Positions 1 through 10,315 of a DNA stretch of 64,000 nucleotides are shown here, in pieces. The notes beneath the pieces are model-generated. The model saw only the letters and a program-made list of their open reading frames with translations. It was not told where the DNA came from and made no database searches. This stretch comes from Colocasia esculenta (lineage: Eukaryota > Streptophyta > Magnoliopsida > Alismatales > Araceae), in the NCBI GenBank assembly GCA_014218235.1, contig CM024763.1:87158244-87222243 (forward strand), written 5' to 3'. The translations under genes and the position numbers were made by a program. Positions within the stretch are counted from its first letter, which is position 1, and every line of letters starts with the position of its first letter.

Positions 1-2607
1 GCCTGGATGGATTACGGCCTAGTGTGGATGAGGAGGGACTATTGGGAGTCCCTTTGTCATCGTTGGGCTACTGGACCATGGCAAGAGAGATCATAGGCGG
101 CTAAACGCAATCGGGTAGCTCATCTGGAAAAGACTGTGCATACTAGTGGGTCGATGTCTTATGCGACCCACAGCCAGAACTTGGTAAGTATATTAAGTTT
201 CGATTGCTTAATACATTATTATTGTGAAAATAACTACTTTCGTTGAATTGTAAGCGTCACGTGCTCAAGCGTGCCCCTACATTTCGCGAGTTGTTTGATC
301 AAACCCATAAGCAGAAGGGGACCGATGACTTTGTTAGTGAGAGTGCTCACATGATTGCCGTAAATCTATATATAGTTTTTTTATTAAATTTAAAGATTAA
401 ATAAATGTACAATGATTAATACATTTTTAATTTATTCTGCAGGAGACCTATGAGAGGACGATGGCGGATCGCTATGTGGAGGGCACTCCCCAGCCAGACT
501 TGCATCCGAAGGTCTGAATTGATGCAACGGGAGGACCGAGGAAGGGTAGAGTGTACGGTTTTGGGGACAGCCTGGATACTACTCCAGTGCTGTCCTCATA
601 TGCGAGTTTAGTCGCTCCTCCGGCCTACGCAAGTTCGTCTGCTGCAATGCCCCGCAGTGGTGGAGGGGAGATAAGAACCCTCATCAGAGAAGAGCTATCG
701 TAGTAGCTGCCGTTGCATCTTGGTGCCATGGTTGAGTAGCTGGTAGCTACCATCCGAGGAGCGGGCACCTCACAGCAAGCCCCTTAGGTCAGTATTACTT
801 TTTGTTTCATATAGTTTGAATGAAGTCGGGGGGTCCAAAATCTGAAATAGGGATCTAATTGACATGTCATTCACTCCAACAAGACCGGGTGGGTGAGAGC
901 GACATATGGAAACTAACGAAATCCAGATATGAGTCCTGATTTGAATTCAGCCCTCAAACCACTAATCTTAAAAAAACGCAAGTGTAAAGGGTTAGAACAC
1001 GCAAGTCGGGGGTCCAAAATCTGAAATAGGAATCCGATCGGCATGTCGTTCACTCTGACACAATCGGGTGGGTGAGAACGATGGATGGGAACTGATGGAA
1101 TCATGATCGGATTCCCGGTTTGGGTTCGGATCTCAAATCACTAATCTTAAAAAAACTCAAGTGTAAAGGGTTAGAACCAAGCAAGTCGGGGAGTCCAAAA
1201 TCTAAAATAGTGATCCGATCACGGTGTTGTTCGCTCCGACATGACTGGGTGGGTGAGAGAAAAGTGTGGGAACTGACGGAATCTTGATCGGGCTTCCGGT
1301 TTGGGTTCGGCGCTCAAACCACTAATATTTAAAAAACCCAAGTGTAAAGGGTTAGAACATGCAAGTCAGGTGTTCAAAATCTAAAATAGGAATATGATCA
1401 GTGTGTCATTCATTCCGACATGACCGAGTGGGTGAGAGTGATTTGTGGGAACTGAAAGAATCCTAATCGGATTCCCAATTTGGGTTCGGCACTCAAACCA
1501 CTAATCTTAAAAAAACTCTAGTGTAAAGGGTTAGAACACGCAAGTCGGGGGTCCAAAATCTGAAATAAGAATCCGATCGACGTACCGTTCACTCCGACAT
1601 GATCGGGTGGGTGAGAACGATGTGTGGGAACTAACAGAATCAAGATTAGATTCTCGGTTTGGGTTCGACGCTCAAACCACTAATCTTAAAAAAACTCAAG
1701 TGTAAAGGATTAGAACACACAAGTTGGGGGTCCAAAATCTGAAATAGGAATTCGATCGGCGTGCCCTTTGCTCTGACATGACTGGGTGGGTGAGAGCGAC
1801 ATGTGGGAACTGATGGAATCCTAATCGGAATCTCGGTTTGGGTTCGGTGCTCAAACCATTAATCTTAAAGAAACCCAAGTGTAAAGGGTTAGAGCAAGCA
1901 AGTCAGGGGTCCAAAATCTAAAAGAGGAATTCGATCAATGTGTCGTTCATTCCAATATGACCGGGTGGGTGAGAGCGACGTGTGGAAACTGAAAAAATCA
2001 TGATCGGATTTCCGATTTAGGTTCGGCGCTCAAACCACTAATCTTAAAAAAACTGAAGTGTAAGGGGTTAGAACATGCAAGTCGGGGGTCGAAAAATCTG
2101 AAATAGGAATCTGATTGACGTGTCATTTGCTCCGACACGACCGGGTGGGTGAGAGCGACGTGTGGGAACTGACGGAATCCAAATCGGAGTCCTGGTTTGG
2201 GTTCGGCGCTCAAACCACTAATTTAGGAAAAAACTCAAGTGTAAAGGGTTAGAACACGCAAGTCGGTGGTCCAAAACCTAAAATAGGAATCCAATCGGTA
2301 TGCTGTTCACTCCAACATGACCGGATGGGTGAGAGCGATGTGTGAAAACTGACGGAATCCAAATCGGAGTCTCAATTTGGGTTCGGCACTCAAACCACTA
2401 TTCTTAAAAAACACAAGTGTAAAGGGTCAGAAATATTCTCTAAATGCGCTTAGCGAATATTCAAATATTTTGAATTTAAATTTATAAAATATGTTAATTA
2501 TGTTTTTTTTACTAATATTTCTAAAGTTTATTTTTATGATATAGGATCCTCCAGCACATGACGATCATGAGGCGGAGAGAGAGGACGATCTAGCAGATCT
2601 CTCTTGA
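1..2607 (+). pseudogene. CACTA-encoded Transposase_24-type protein, C-terminal exons, decayed
   Basis: Four exons can be read: up to 183 (donor GTAAGT), 255-359, 443-787 and 2545-2607, each with GT and AG borders. The first encodes AKRNRVAHLEKTVHTSGSMSY and so on, the family's conserved N-R-x3-H-x5-H-T-x-G-S block; the second encodes a P-T-F-R-E-L-F-D block; the third a G-R-V-Y-G-F-G block; the last an acidic tail ending at TGA 2605-2607. In other plants this protein is the accessory DNA-binding partner of the CACTA transposase. Several in-frame stops (TAG near 70, TGA about 515, TAG pairs about 700, TAG 785-787) make it non-functional. Most fit C-to-T change from CGA or CAG codons. The final intron is unusually long because it holds the tandem array at 823-2432. 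Confidence 0.75.
823..2432 (+). repeat. Nine-copy tandem array, about 180-bp unit
   Basis: Units begin with AAGTCGGGGGTCCAAAATCT at about 823, 1003, 1183, 1363, 1542, 1721, 1900, 2079 and 2260, so the period is 179-181 bp. Each unit carries the blocks CCGGGTGGGTGAGAGCGA, TTTGGGTTCGGCGCTCAAAC and AAGTGTAAAGGGTTAGAAC. The copies differ by scattered substitutions, mostly C/T and G/A, rather than by length. The array fills the last intron of the CACTA accessory gene. Short ORFs across it are by-products of the repetition. The unit length is close to that of a nucleosome and of many plant satellites. Confidence 0.95.
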
Positions 2608-2759
2608 TTATTTATTATTATTATTATGGATTTTCCTATAATATTTATTGTGATTGATGATTTTATGTTTGTTTACTGTTTATGAATATTGTTTTTAGTA
2701 GGTTTCTAATTTATCTTTGTTATCTTTTTGTATTATAAAAAATAACAATAAAAATAAAT

Positions 2760-3211
2760 TTTCTAATGGATTTTCCGATGGAAATATTTCGTCAAAAAAA
2801 ACGTTGGCATATGTGACTTCCGACAGTGATATCCGTCGAAAAAATCGTCAGATGTTCTGACGGAATTTTTCCGTCAGAAGTTTCCCACTTCTAGCACTTT
2901 TGTTCGTCGGTCAAAGGGTCGGATGTTCCGACGAACTTGTTGACTGATGATCAGTCAAAATGTCTGACAACTTTCATTCGTCGGTAAATCCGTCGAAAGG
3001 ATAATTTTCCAACGGAGATTTCTGACGATTTCTTTCGTCAGAATTGCCGTCAGATTTACTGACGGATTTTCTATTTTTTGAAAAGTTTTGAAGCATTTTT
3101 TCTGACAGATTGTTTTCGAGGGGATGTTGTCAGAAAGTAGTTGGAAAGCATCTCCTCTGACGGATTTTCCATGGACTGTTGCTGTCAGAAATCCCACTTT
3201 TTCTTGTAGTG
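2760..3211 (+). repeat. CACTA subterminal repeats and 3' terminal inverted repeat
   Basis: About 450 bases are packed with variants of TCCGTCAGAA and its complement TTCTGACGGA, roughly every 20-35 bases and in both orientations, ending in the terminal CTACAAGAAA-type sequence at 3198-3211. In En/Spm-like elements this zone is where the accessory protein binds. No coding potential is credible here. Confidence 0.85.
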
Positions 3212-3760
3212 ACCCCGCTAGCAACCTCCCTCGCTCGGCATCATTTCCCAAAATCCAACACCGCCTCGCACACCAGAGCATCACCTATGAGCCTCTGTCG
3301 GCCATCAAAGGTAGTAGGAGAATCAAGGGTGGGGGAGGAGGTGAGGGAAGTGGAGAGAGAGTGAGAGGGGGAGCTCTCGGGTGCCATATATAAAAATAGG
3401 CTTGGACAAGTTGACGTCAACATAGACCGCCGTCAACCTGATCCGCCCTAACTTGATGGCAACTCTGACCGTCGTCAAGTTCACATCGAGAAACCTTTGG
3501 AAACTCATGAATAACAGCAACATCAGTCACCACTAACTAGGGTAGACAGCACTCTACTCTACCATCAAGATGCTCTTGATGGAACCCTAAGCCGCCACTA
3601 ATATTAGATTAACGACATTTGATCATGTCGTCAACCACAGATAGATGACAGTCTACACTGCCCTCAACACAGGTAGATGGCAACACATCTTTCCGTCAAC
3701 GCAAAATCGCTGCAGAAGACCCAATAACGGTCCAATAAGGGCCCAAGACCTCACACTATA
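3212..3760 (-). mobile_element. Antisense LTR-like fragment with GACGTC motifs
   Basis: Read on the minus strand, this stretch has a TATA-like box (TATTTTTATATATGG, about 3385-3399) followed by a CT-rich leader, as in an LTR promoter. At 3755-3775 the minus strand reads GGGGGAGTATTATAG then TGTGAGGTC, which looks like a Copia-type polypurine tract followed by an LTR start. It contains a perfect TTGACGTCAA at 3411-3420 and several GATGGCA/TGCCATC half-sites. The CACTA insertion at 3211 cuts the far end. Assignment to Copia rests only on the polypurine-like junction. Confidence 0.45.
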
Positions 3761-5006
3761 ATACTCCCCCTACCCACCATGGTATTAGCAAACTTGTTGA
3801 ACCACTACTCAATTATACTTAGCATCCTCATAGTTCAAACCATGACATACATTAGTTTTGAAGATTACAAAATAAGCAAATATTTATTGAAAACAAATCA
3901 TGTCATCATTATATTTTTTTCTCTTACATATCACATAGTAAAATCTCCAAGGCATACTTTGTCATACAAGTTTTTCTTCTCATATATCCTAAGTATAGCT
4001 TCAACTGAATAAATTGTATATGAAGTTCACTTTGTCACAGTCGAAGCTTTACTTCGTCATATACGAAGTCCACTTTGTCATATCTGAAGTTTACTTCATC
4101 ATATGTGAAGTTAAACACGAAGACTATCTTCAACTAACTACGTTATATTTGAAGTTCACTTCGTTACAGTCGAAGCTTTACTTTGTCATATCCGAAGTCC
4201 ACTTCGTCATATGCAAAGTTAAACACAAAGTTTCACTTCTACTAACCATGTTATAATCGTTGTATTCAAAGATTACTTCTTCATATTCGAAGTCCACTTC
4301 GTCATATCCAAAATACCACTTCGTCATATCCAAAGTACCATTTTGACTGACAACGTTATATCTTGGCCAGTTGTAAGTGCACACACAATCTGTATGGATA
4401 TTCTTGTTACCTATCATATCATTAACATTTGTTCATCACTTCATGACATTTTTCATAATTCAAAATATAATATTAACTTGTAATGTAATTCATGATTGAA
4501 CTTATGCTCATGATATAATTCTTATTCTAAAGATACCTTGAAGAACAAGTTTTCATACAAATACATAATTGCTGAAAATCAAACTATTCTCTGAAAATAT
4601 TATGTTCACTCTTTTTCAAATCTCTCATAAATAAAATATCATATTGCTTTGCCTCAAAAATCTAGAAATATCTTTACCTTGACTCTTTAGTCAAACTCTT
4701 GGAAAAAGTCTTCTGACACTTATCGTAAACATCCACTTTGTCTTCTGTCAGCAGAGCATATCACGTTCTCTACCTACTACATATTCTATGATATGTATGT
4801 GAACTTGTGTAGAACTTTCTCTATAGAACATTAATTGATAGCACGTAAAGATTATATGCCAATATTTGAAATATCTCACAAATACCTATGAGCATCCCCA
4901 TAGCTAATGTACTAGACTCAGTCTAGTATTTCTCTTGGAACTTGTCTCATTTTAGAAAAAGATAAAAATGATCAATTTTAAGACCGTCTGATCGTGTGAA
5001 CGTAAA
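3761..5006. other. AT-rich sequence of unknown origin, no gene
   Basis: This stretch is AT-rich and lacks a coding frame longer than about 80 codons. It holds the CTTCGTCATATCCGAAG-type array at 4014-4420 and otherwise looks like decayed 3' internal sequence of the retroelement whose LTR lies at 3212-3760. It stops at 5006, where LTR L1 begins. Confidence 0.4.
4014..4420 (-). repeat. Short inverted-motif array (ACTTCG/CGAAGT), copy 1
   Basis: The phrases GAAGTCCACTTCGTCATATC, GTCGAAGCTTTACTTCGTCATA and ACTACGTTATAT recur about a dozen times. Longer units repeat at about 129 bp (4022 and 4151). The sequence is the reverse complement of the motif family at 23815-24560, so the two arrays are related and lie in opposite orientation. 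Short ORFs across it on both strands are by-products. Confidence 0.8.
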
Positions 5007-6666
5007 TGTAACCTCGTGGCTGTTCGGATCCCGGTTTAATGGTTTTGGTGTGGTGCTCTTGGCCAATGTGTGGTCATTGAGCCTTGGGCGTGGTTCCTGT
5101 GTGTTGTGTGGGTGTTGTGGGTCTTAAGTTTTAGCCCATATAGACTATAGGTTTTCTACTGAAGAAGGTGACGGAGTATGTTGTCGCATTTTGAATGCGA
5201 CGGCTACCTACATCACATTCTTCGAACTGCCTTTTCGTGGCACGGCGCGATTGGCGACGAACAGGTCTATCGCATTTAAGGTGTTTTAAACGCGACGTCT
5301 GCCTACGTCGCGATTCCGAATGTCCATTTAATGCTCTGCTTCTGGCTAGACAGAGTAGAGGTGGCTCTTTCTGGCTGAGGGGAGGAGGTTTTGCGGAATT
5401 TTTGGCATTTTCAGTGGGCTGGTAGCTGGTTCGGTGCGGTTTCCACATGGGAAGTTCATCCAAAGCGTGGACTTGTCAACGGTGCGGCGTTTCTCACGTT
5501 CTACAGGTTCTTCGAGTTGGTCGGGAGACTTCCTCTATGTTTTAATTTGATTTGAATAGTTTGAATTTTAATACATCATGCCATGATAGTGTGTACTAGT
5601 GCTTGTGCTTTAAAGGATTAAATTTTAGTTTAACTGATGTTTGGAATGGATTTTCAGAGGTAGAAGGGGTCTAGCGGTCTGCCTGAAAAGATGACCGTTT
5701 GGCCGTCACATTTTGTTGTGAACGTGACGACTAGGTCTGTCGCGTTCTTAACGCGTACATTTGACTGTTCGCATTCTCGTTTGACTGGCTTGAAGGTGAC
5801 AGGTTCTCCAGTCACGATTTGGATTTGGCTGAGTAGGTTGTACTGGTGGCGATGTGTCAGGCCATCGCATTCATGTAGCAACATTGAGCCCTGTCGCGTT
5901 CTGCTTTGAGTCGTGACTGGAAGGGTCACCGCATTTTTAAAAGGCGACATCTATGTCCGTCGCGTTTAAGCTTCTAAAGTATGTTTTGTGATGGTTGGGT
6001 AGTGATGGTCTTGTATAGGCCTAGCCTTGGGTTCATGGTGATGTTATGTGACGTTTAAGTTGTTTAATGTTAGTAAAGTATGTTATAGGATTAGTAGTTT
6101 AGTTTATGGTTAGTTAGTAAATTGTGTTAATTATGTTAGTCATGTTATTATGTTGAGGTTATGTGCTTTGTGTGTATTGTGATATGTAGTTGCTATGGAG
6201 GTCATGTGATGACCAATGATAAGCAAGTGTAGAATATATGTTATTGTGGTTTATGAGTAAAGGTTTTATGAGTATGTTAAGTGTCCAATGTGGTTTGTGT
6301 GTTTGCTGAGTTTGGTGGTCTAGCACCTATTCCAAAATGCCTCTCTAGTCCGGTACCCCAGGTTCTTTGTAAGCCAAGCACGTTGTTGCTAGAGGTTTGT
6401 CCCAGTATGGTGTGTGTGCCGTTGAGGTCTGTCTCGTCTTCTTGGACACCCTCACTCCTTTGTTTGAGTTGTACATCCGACTGAGGGAAAGACAACAATG
6501 GGGCAGCGACTCGTGTGTTGTGGTTGTGTGTTTGGTCACTTGTAGCGCGCTCGTGGTTTAGGGACGGACACTAGTAGACGTACTGGTCCCCAGCTAGTCC
6601 TATTTTTTAGTGCCTTACTTTAGGGAGCTCAAGCCATAGTCCTTAAAGGTGTTAGGCATGGGCCTG
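5007..6666 (+). mobile_element. LTR L1, left part
   Basis: It begins TGTAACCTCG, matching the TGTAACATCG start of the complete solo LTR L3 at 30799, and shares blocks such as GCCAATGTGTG, GCGCTCGTGG and AGACGTACTGGTCCCCAGCT with L2 and L3. It carries the GTCGCATT/AATGCGAC motif series between 5180 and 5960, including a perfect dyad at 5183-5201 (8-bp arms, 3-bp loop). It is interrupted at 6666 by solo LTR M1 and resumes at 9162. Confidence 0.75.
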
Positions 6667-9156
6667 TGATAATTGTAAAATTTTTCGTGTTAAAGTTCAT
6701 ACATATAGTTAATTTTAGACATCCTTTGTCTATAAATAATGTGCATTTTGATTTTAATTTTCATTTCATCCATGAATAGGTTTTTGAACATATTAGTTAA
6801 ATTTTCGGGTAGAACACATAGTTAGATTCTCATTTAATAAAGTCGATATCTTTTGAATAGTTTTACTAATAAAAGTGTTTTCTCTTTTTACAGTACATTG
6901 TTGGAAATGAAGAACATTAATAAATACTATATAGAAATAATTTTTGGTCTCATTATTACTATTATATTTTCGTAAACAGCTTCTAATAATTCTTGCAAAT
7001 ATTAGTCTGTAAATAAATCAAATTTTAAATGAATTTTTAGTTAAATAAACAACCCCACCCAATCCCATCATACCACATACTCCCTCATAAGTCCATTGCA
7101 CCAGTATTTTTTCTTTCACCACCATCGGCGCATTGCGCCATTACCCTTCTCTCATCCAACCAGAATTGGCCACCACTGAAACCCTCTTTTCTTCCCTCCA
7201 GGTTGACGGAGGCAAGAAGAATCCAGAAGAAAAGTTGTGTAGCTAGCGACAGTGCAGAGCTGGTGCTAAGTTGTGTGCGGTGCGTGCGCAATGGAGGTGG
7301 GAAGCAGAGCTTGGGCGCGTGCGGAGCTCTGGCGGAGGAGCTCCTGTGCGTAGCAGGCAAGGCGTGTGAAGGCTGGAGGAGGTGCGGGCTGGCGGGCATG
7401 AGCAGCTGCGCAGTAGCTGGAGCTTGGGCATGGCGATTTGGGGTGGATGCCAGCTGGGGTGTGGCAATTTGCGGCTGGAGCTGCTGCGGAGGCCATTTGT
7501 GATCGTGCAGAGCTCGAGTGAGGAAGAAGCTGGAGGCGGTGCACGGTGTGTGAAGCACGTGCAGAGCTTGGTGCGGCGGATCCGAGGCTCGTGCGGAGCT
7601 GGGGCGTGTGAAGCATTTGGCGGAGCTCATGTGTGAGGGGCTCTGGTGCCTATTTAAGGACCCCAAGGTCCTCAGAGGCAGGGGGTTCAGATCTGGGGAG
7701 ATTCGACTGTGGGGTTGGGATGGGGTTTGAGTTTTTTTCTTCTTTTCTTCTGTAGGCTGGTTGGGCTGGGAGAGATCGATTCAGAGGCATTTTTCTTTCT
7801 TTCTTCTGTTTTTAGTGAGATCGATCCAGTGGAGTTTTTCTTTTCTTCTGTGTGGAGAGATCAAGTGCTCTTCTTTCTTTCTTCTGTGTTTAGTGAGATC
7901 GATCCAGTGGAGTTTTTCTTTTCTTCTGTGTGGAGAGATTGATCCAGGTGCACTTCTTCCTTTCCTTGCTACTGGGAAGGGGATCGAGGGGTTTTCTTCT
8001 TTTCTTAGGGAAGAAAGAAGCAGACGCAAGAGGATGACCTGAAGGTGTGCACTGAGAAGCCACAGGGTGGCCAAGAACACCCCAGTTCTTGGCTCGTTCT
8101 GCAGCTGGCCAGTGTCTAGGAGGAGAAATATCAGAGGTCAATATCTTGTGAAGCTTTCGAAGGAAGTAGAGGATTTGAGAGATTAGAGAGTTTGGCTCCT
8201 CTTTTTGTTTCTTTTCTAGATTTCTGTTTTGCTGTTGTTCTTATTCTTCCCTCTTGACTAGATCAGGAATTTGACGATACAGTGTTTTCTTGTTGATTCA
8301 TCAGACTGCGAGGGAGACAAAAATTTACTGTGTTTCTCCTTGCTGTTCTAACGCTTTTTGCAACTTGTTTCCTTTTTTTTTCTTCATCCCTCAAGCTGTG
8401 AGGGTATAGTGATCTGAATTTCTTATAGTTCACATTGTTCTCAGTGTAAAGAATGCTTAATTTGATCTGTCATCAAGTGTTCTTAATTTAGATTTAACAC
8501 ATTGAGAATTTAAGTCTTGTTGGTGCTTATTTGAGTAGTATCAGTAGGAATTTGATTTAGCAACAATAAGCTCCTGTTCTTATTTTCTATCCGATTCTTG
8601 AGCTGTGAGGGTAGTAATTCGGTGTTTGTGGAGAGCTACTATTACTGATTGTTCATCCCCGAAGCTGTAGGGGTAAATTGGTTTGATAATTTTCTTTTGA
8701 GAATTTTTGTTCTGTCATTTGTTTTTATCTTCTTGAGTTCCAAATCATTTCAGAATTAGAGATGCATCCGTGTGTTCCTAGTTCATATTGTTGTCTACTT
8801 GTTTGATCCCTCAATTGTGAGGGTACAGTGATACCAATTTTCTTTTATTTTCAATTCTGCTTGTCCTTTCATTAAGTTTGATATGTTGAGTTGTGAGGGA
8901 TTTGATTGGTGCTATTTACAGAATTAATTCTAATGCAATGTTGTCTTGGTGAATAAATGTCTGTTAGAGTTGTTTAAAAAAGCAGTCTCTTAAGTCAAAC
9001 TTTATTCAGCCTTCTGTGGATATGACCTAATCTCACCACTGTGTTAGTTTATCTTTCCTATTTTTAACCTGTGAGACAGATTAGAGAAGGTGAGCATTTT
9101 GATGTGTGCAAAGAACTCTAGACAACGAAAGTGTACAGTCAACAATGCTGCGTTCA
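6667..9156 (+). mobile_element. Solo LTR M1
   Basis: The 2490-bp insertion starts TGATAATTG and ends GCGTTCA, giving TG...CA ends, and is flanked by a 5-bp duplication GCCTG at 6662-6666 and 9157-9161. The flanking L1 sequence joins across it in alignment with L3 around 32140. A second copy (M2) lies at 19584-22040. There is no internal domain, so it is read as a solo LTR left after LTR-LTR recombination. A TATA box at 7651 and a CT-rich leader follow the usual LTR layout. The phrase GAGCTGTGAGGGTA recurs near 8390, 8595, 8660, 8805 and 8890. Confidence 0.82.
7651..7660 (+). promoter_or_regulatory. TATA box of LTR M1
   Basis: TATTTAAGGA sits in the sequence TGCCTATTTAAGGACCCCAA. The same place in M2 reads TGCCTATATAAGGACCCCAA, so the box and the following AGGACCCCAAGGTCCT inverted repeat are conserved between copies. 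Confidence 0.65.
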
Positions 9157-9161
9157 GCCTG

Positions 9162-10315
9162 CAGCAGTGTGGTCTACAGGTGTGGTGTTGGTTGGTCTCT
9201 ACAGTTCTTTGGCTTACGCAGTGTGGTTATGGAGCCACAGTTGGACCTTTCATCCTTGGCTATGAGACTGAGAGGTAGTCTATGTGTTGTGTTTTCTGGG
9301 TTGGATACTCATCATGAACCAGTAGTATTTACCCATGTGGTGGCGTCTTTCCTTCCAACTCAAGCTTTGCCAATGGTTGTGGCTTGTGAGTGGTGACTCA
9401 CAGGTTATGGTTTCCACTCGTTTGTTGTGTGCTATGCTAGTGGCACAGATGTGTTTGTGGTTCAGTTGTGGTACCTTGTGGTTGTAGGTACTTGTACCCA
9501 TCGTGGGTAGCCGTTTATGTGGCACACCGTGTGCCAGTCATTTCAGGTGTTGAGGTGGAGCTGTGCTCTATGGAAGTCATGTTGTGTGACCTTCCACTTG
9601 TTGAGTAGTACCCCTCTGGGGGTAGTCTCCCGGTGTGTTCTACTATTTCAGTGTGTGGTGGACTGGTTCTTCGTTGTCAGTCCTACTACTCTTCGTTAGT
9701 GGTTTACTTGTGAGGCTCGTGGGTCATTTCAATTGCTAAGTGGACTGGTGTTTCTATACTAGATCTGTTGTTTCATGTACTTCACATGAGTTGGAATAGT
9801 TAGTGTGTTTATGTTTAATTGCAAGTGATATATGTTTATTGTTAGCATATTTTATTTTATTAGCTCTTCAGTGAGTGTTGCCAGTGAGACCCCTTGGGTG
9901 TTGAGGTCTCAATTTTCTCTTTAATCTGTGGTTGTTGTTTTGGGAGGTCCCTGTTGAGCCTGTGACTTTTTGAGGCTCACTCCCCTACAGTTCTTTTCAG
10001 GTGTTGGCAATGTGTTGGCGTGCAGTGGTGTTGTGGCAAACTTGTACCACCAGCAGTTGAGTTTTAGTTGTGTTATGTGAGCTTTGCTCCCTTGGGGTAT
10101 GCCCCAGGTAGTTGTACTCTTCTCTTGGACATGTAATAATGTATTGGGACAATGTAAATTGTTGTAAATAAATAAGAGAACATTTACTTTCTTGTATCTT
10201 TTATTTTTCTGGTTGTTTCTTATATTCTCACTGGACTTGTGTGTGAACTATCCCTGGCAAAACATTGGTCTATTCGCGGGAGGCGGGTCTGGATATGGAG
10301 CCTTATTGGGCATAA
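9162..10315 (+). mobile_element. LTR L1, right part, 3' end lost
   Basis: The sequence continues L1 after the M1 insertion and matches the right part of L3 in order: CTCCACAG, GGACCTTTCATCCTTGGCTA, GTATGCCCCAGG, CCCTGG and GGGAGGCGG. Similarity stops at about 10315, before the expected GTCCGTCACA end, where Copia-like sequence begins. No coding frame is credible. Confidence 0.65.

Larger units (their letters stand above)
1..3211 (+). mobile_element. CACTA (En/Spm-type) DNA transposon, 3' part
   Basis: The element runs off the left window edge and ends at 3211 in TTTTTCTTGTAGTG, whose reverse complement begins CACTACAAGAAAAA, the classic terminal inverted repeat of plant CACTA elements. Inside are decayed exons matching the C-terminal part of the plant transposase/Ptta-En-Spm (Transposase_24) family, then a subterminal zone of short TCCGTCAGAA-like repeats in both orientations, which is how CACTA ends are normally built. 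The 5' end and any TNPD-like transposase are outside the window. The 3-bp target duplication should start at 3212 (ACC) but cannot be confirmed without the left end. Confidence 0.88.

Noticed and set aside
913..2213. Series of similar small minus-strand frames (FFKISGLSAEPKP type)
   Set aside because: They repeat with the 180-bp array and break at different places in each unit, so they are by-products of the tandem repeat.
823..2432. Centromeric satellite or CRISPR-like array
   Set aside because: The 180-bp units are contiguous without spacers and sit within a CACTA intron; only nine copies are present and the genome is a plant's.
7085..7666. 193-codon minus-strand open frame in LTR M1
   Set aside because: Low-complexity (A, P, S, H-rich), lies opposite the LTR leader, and is not preserved at the matching place in M2; several other frames overlap it.
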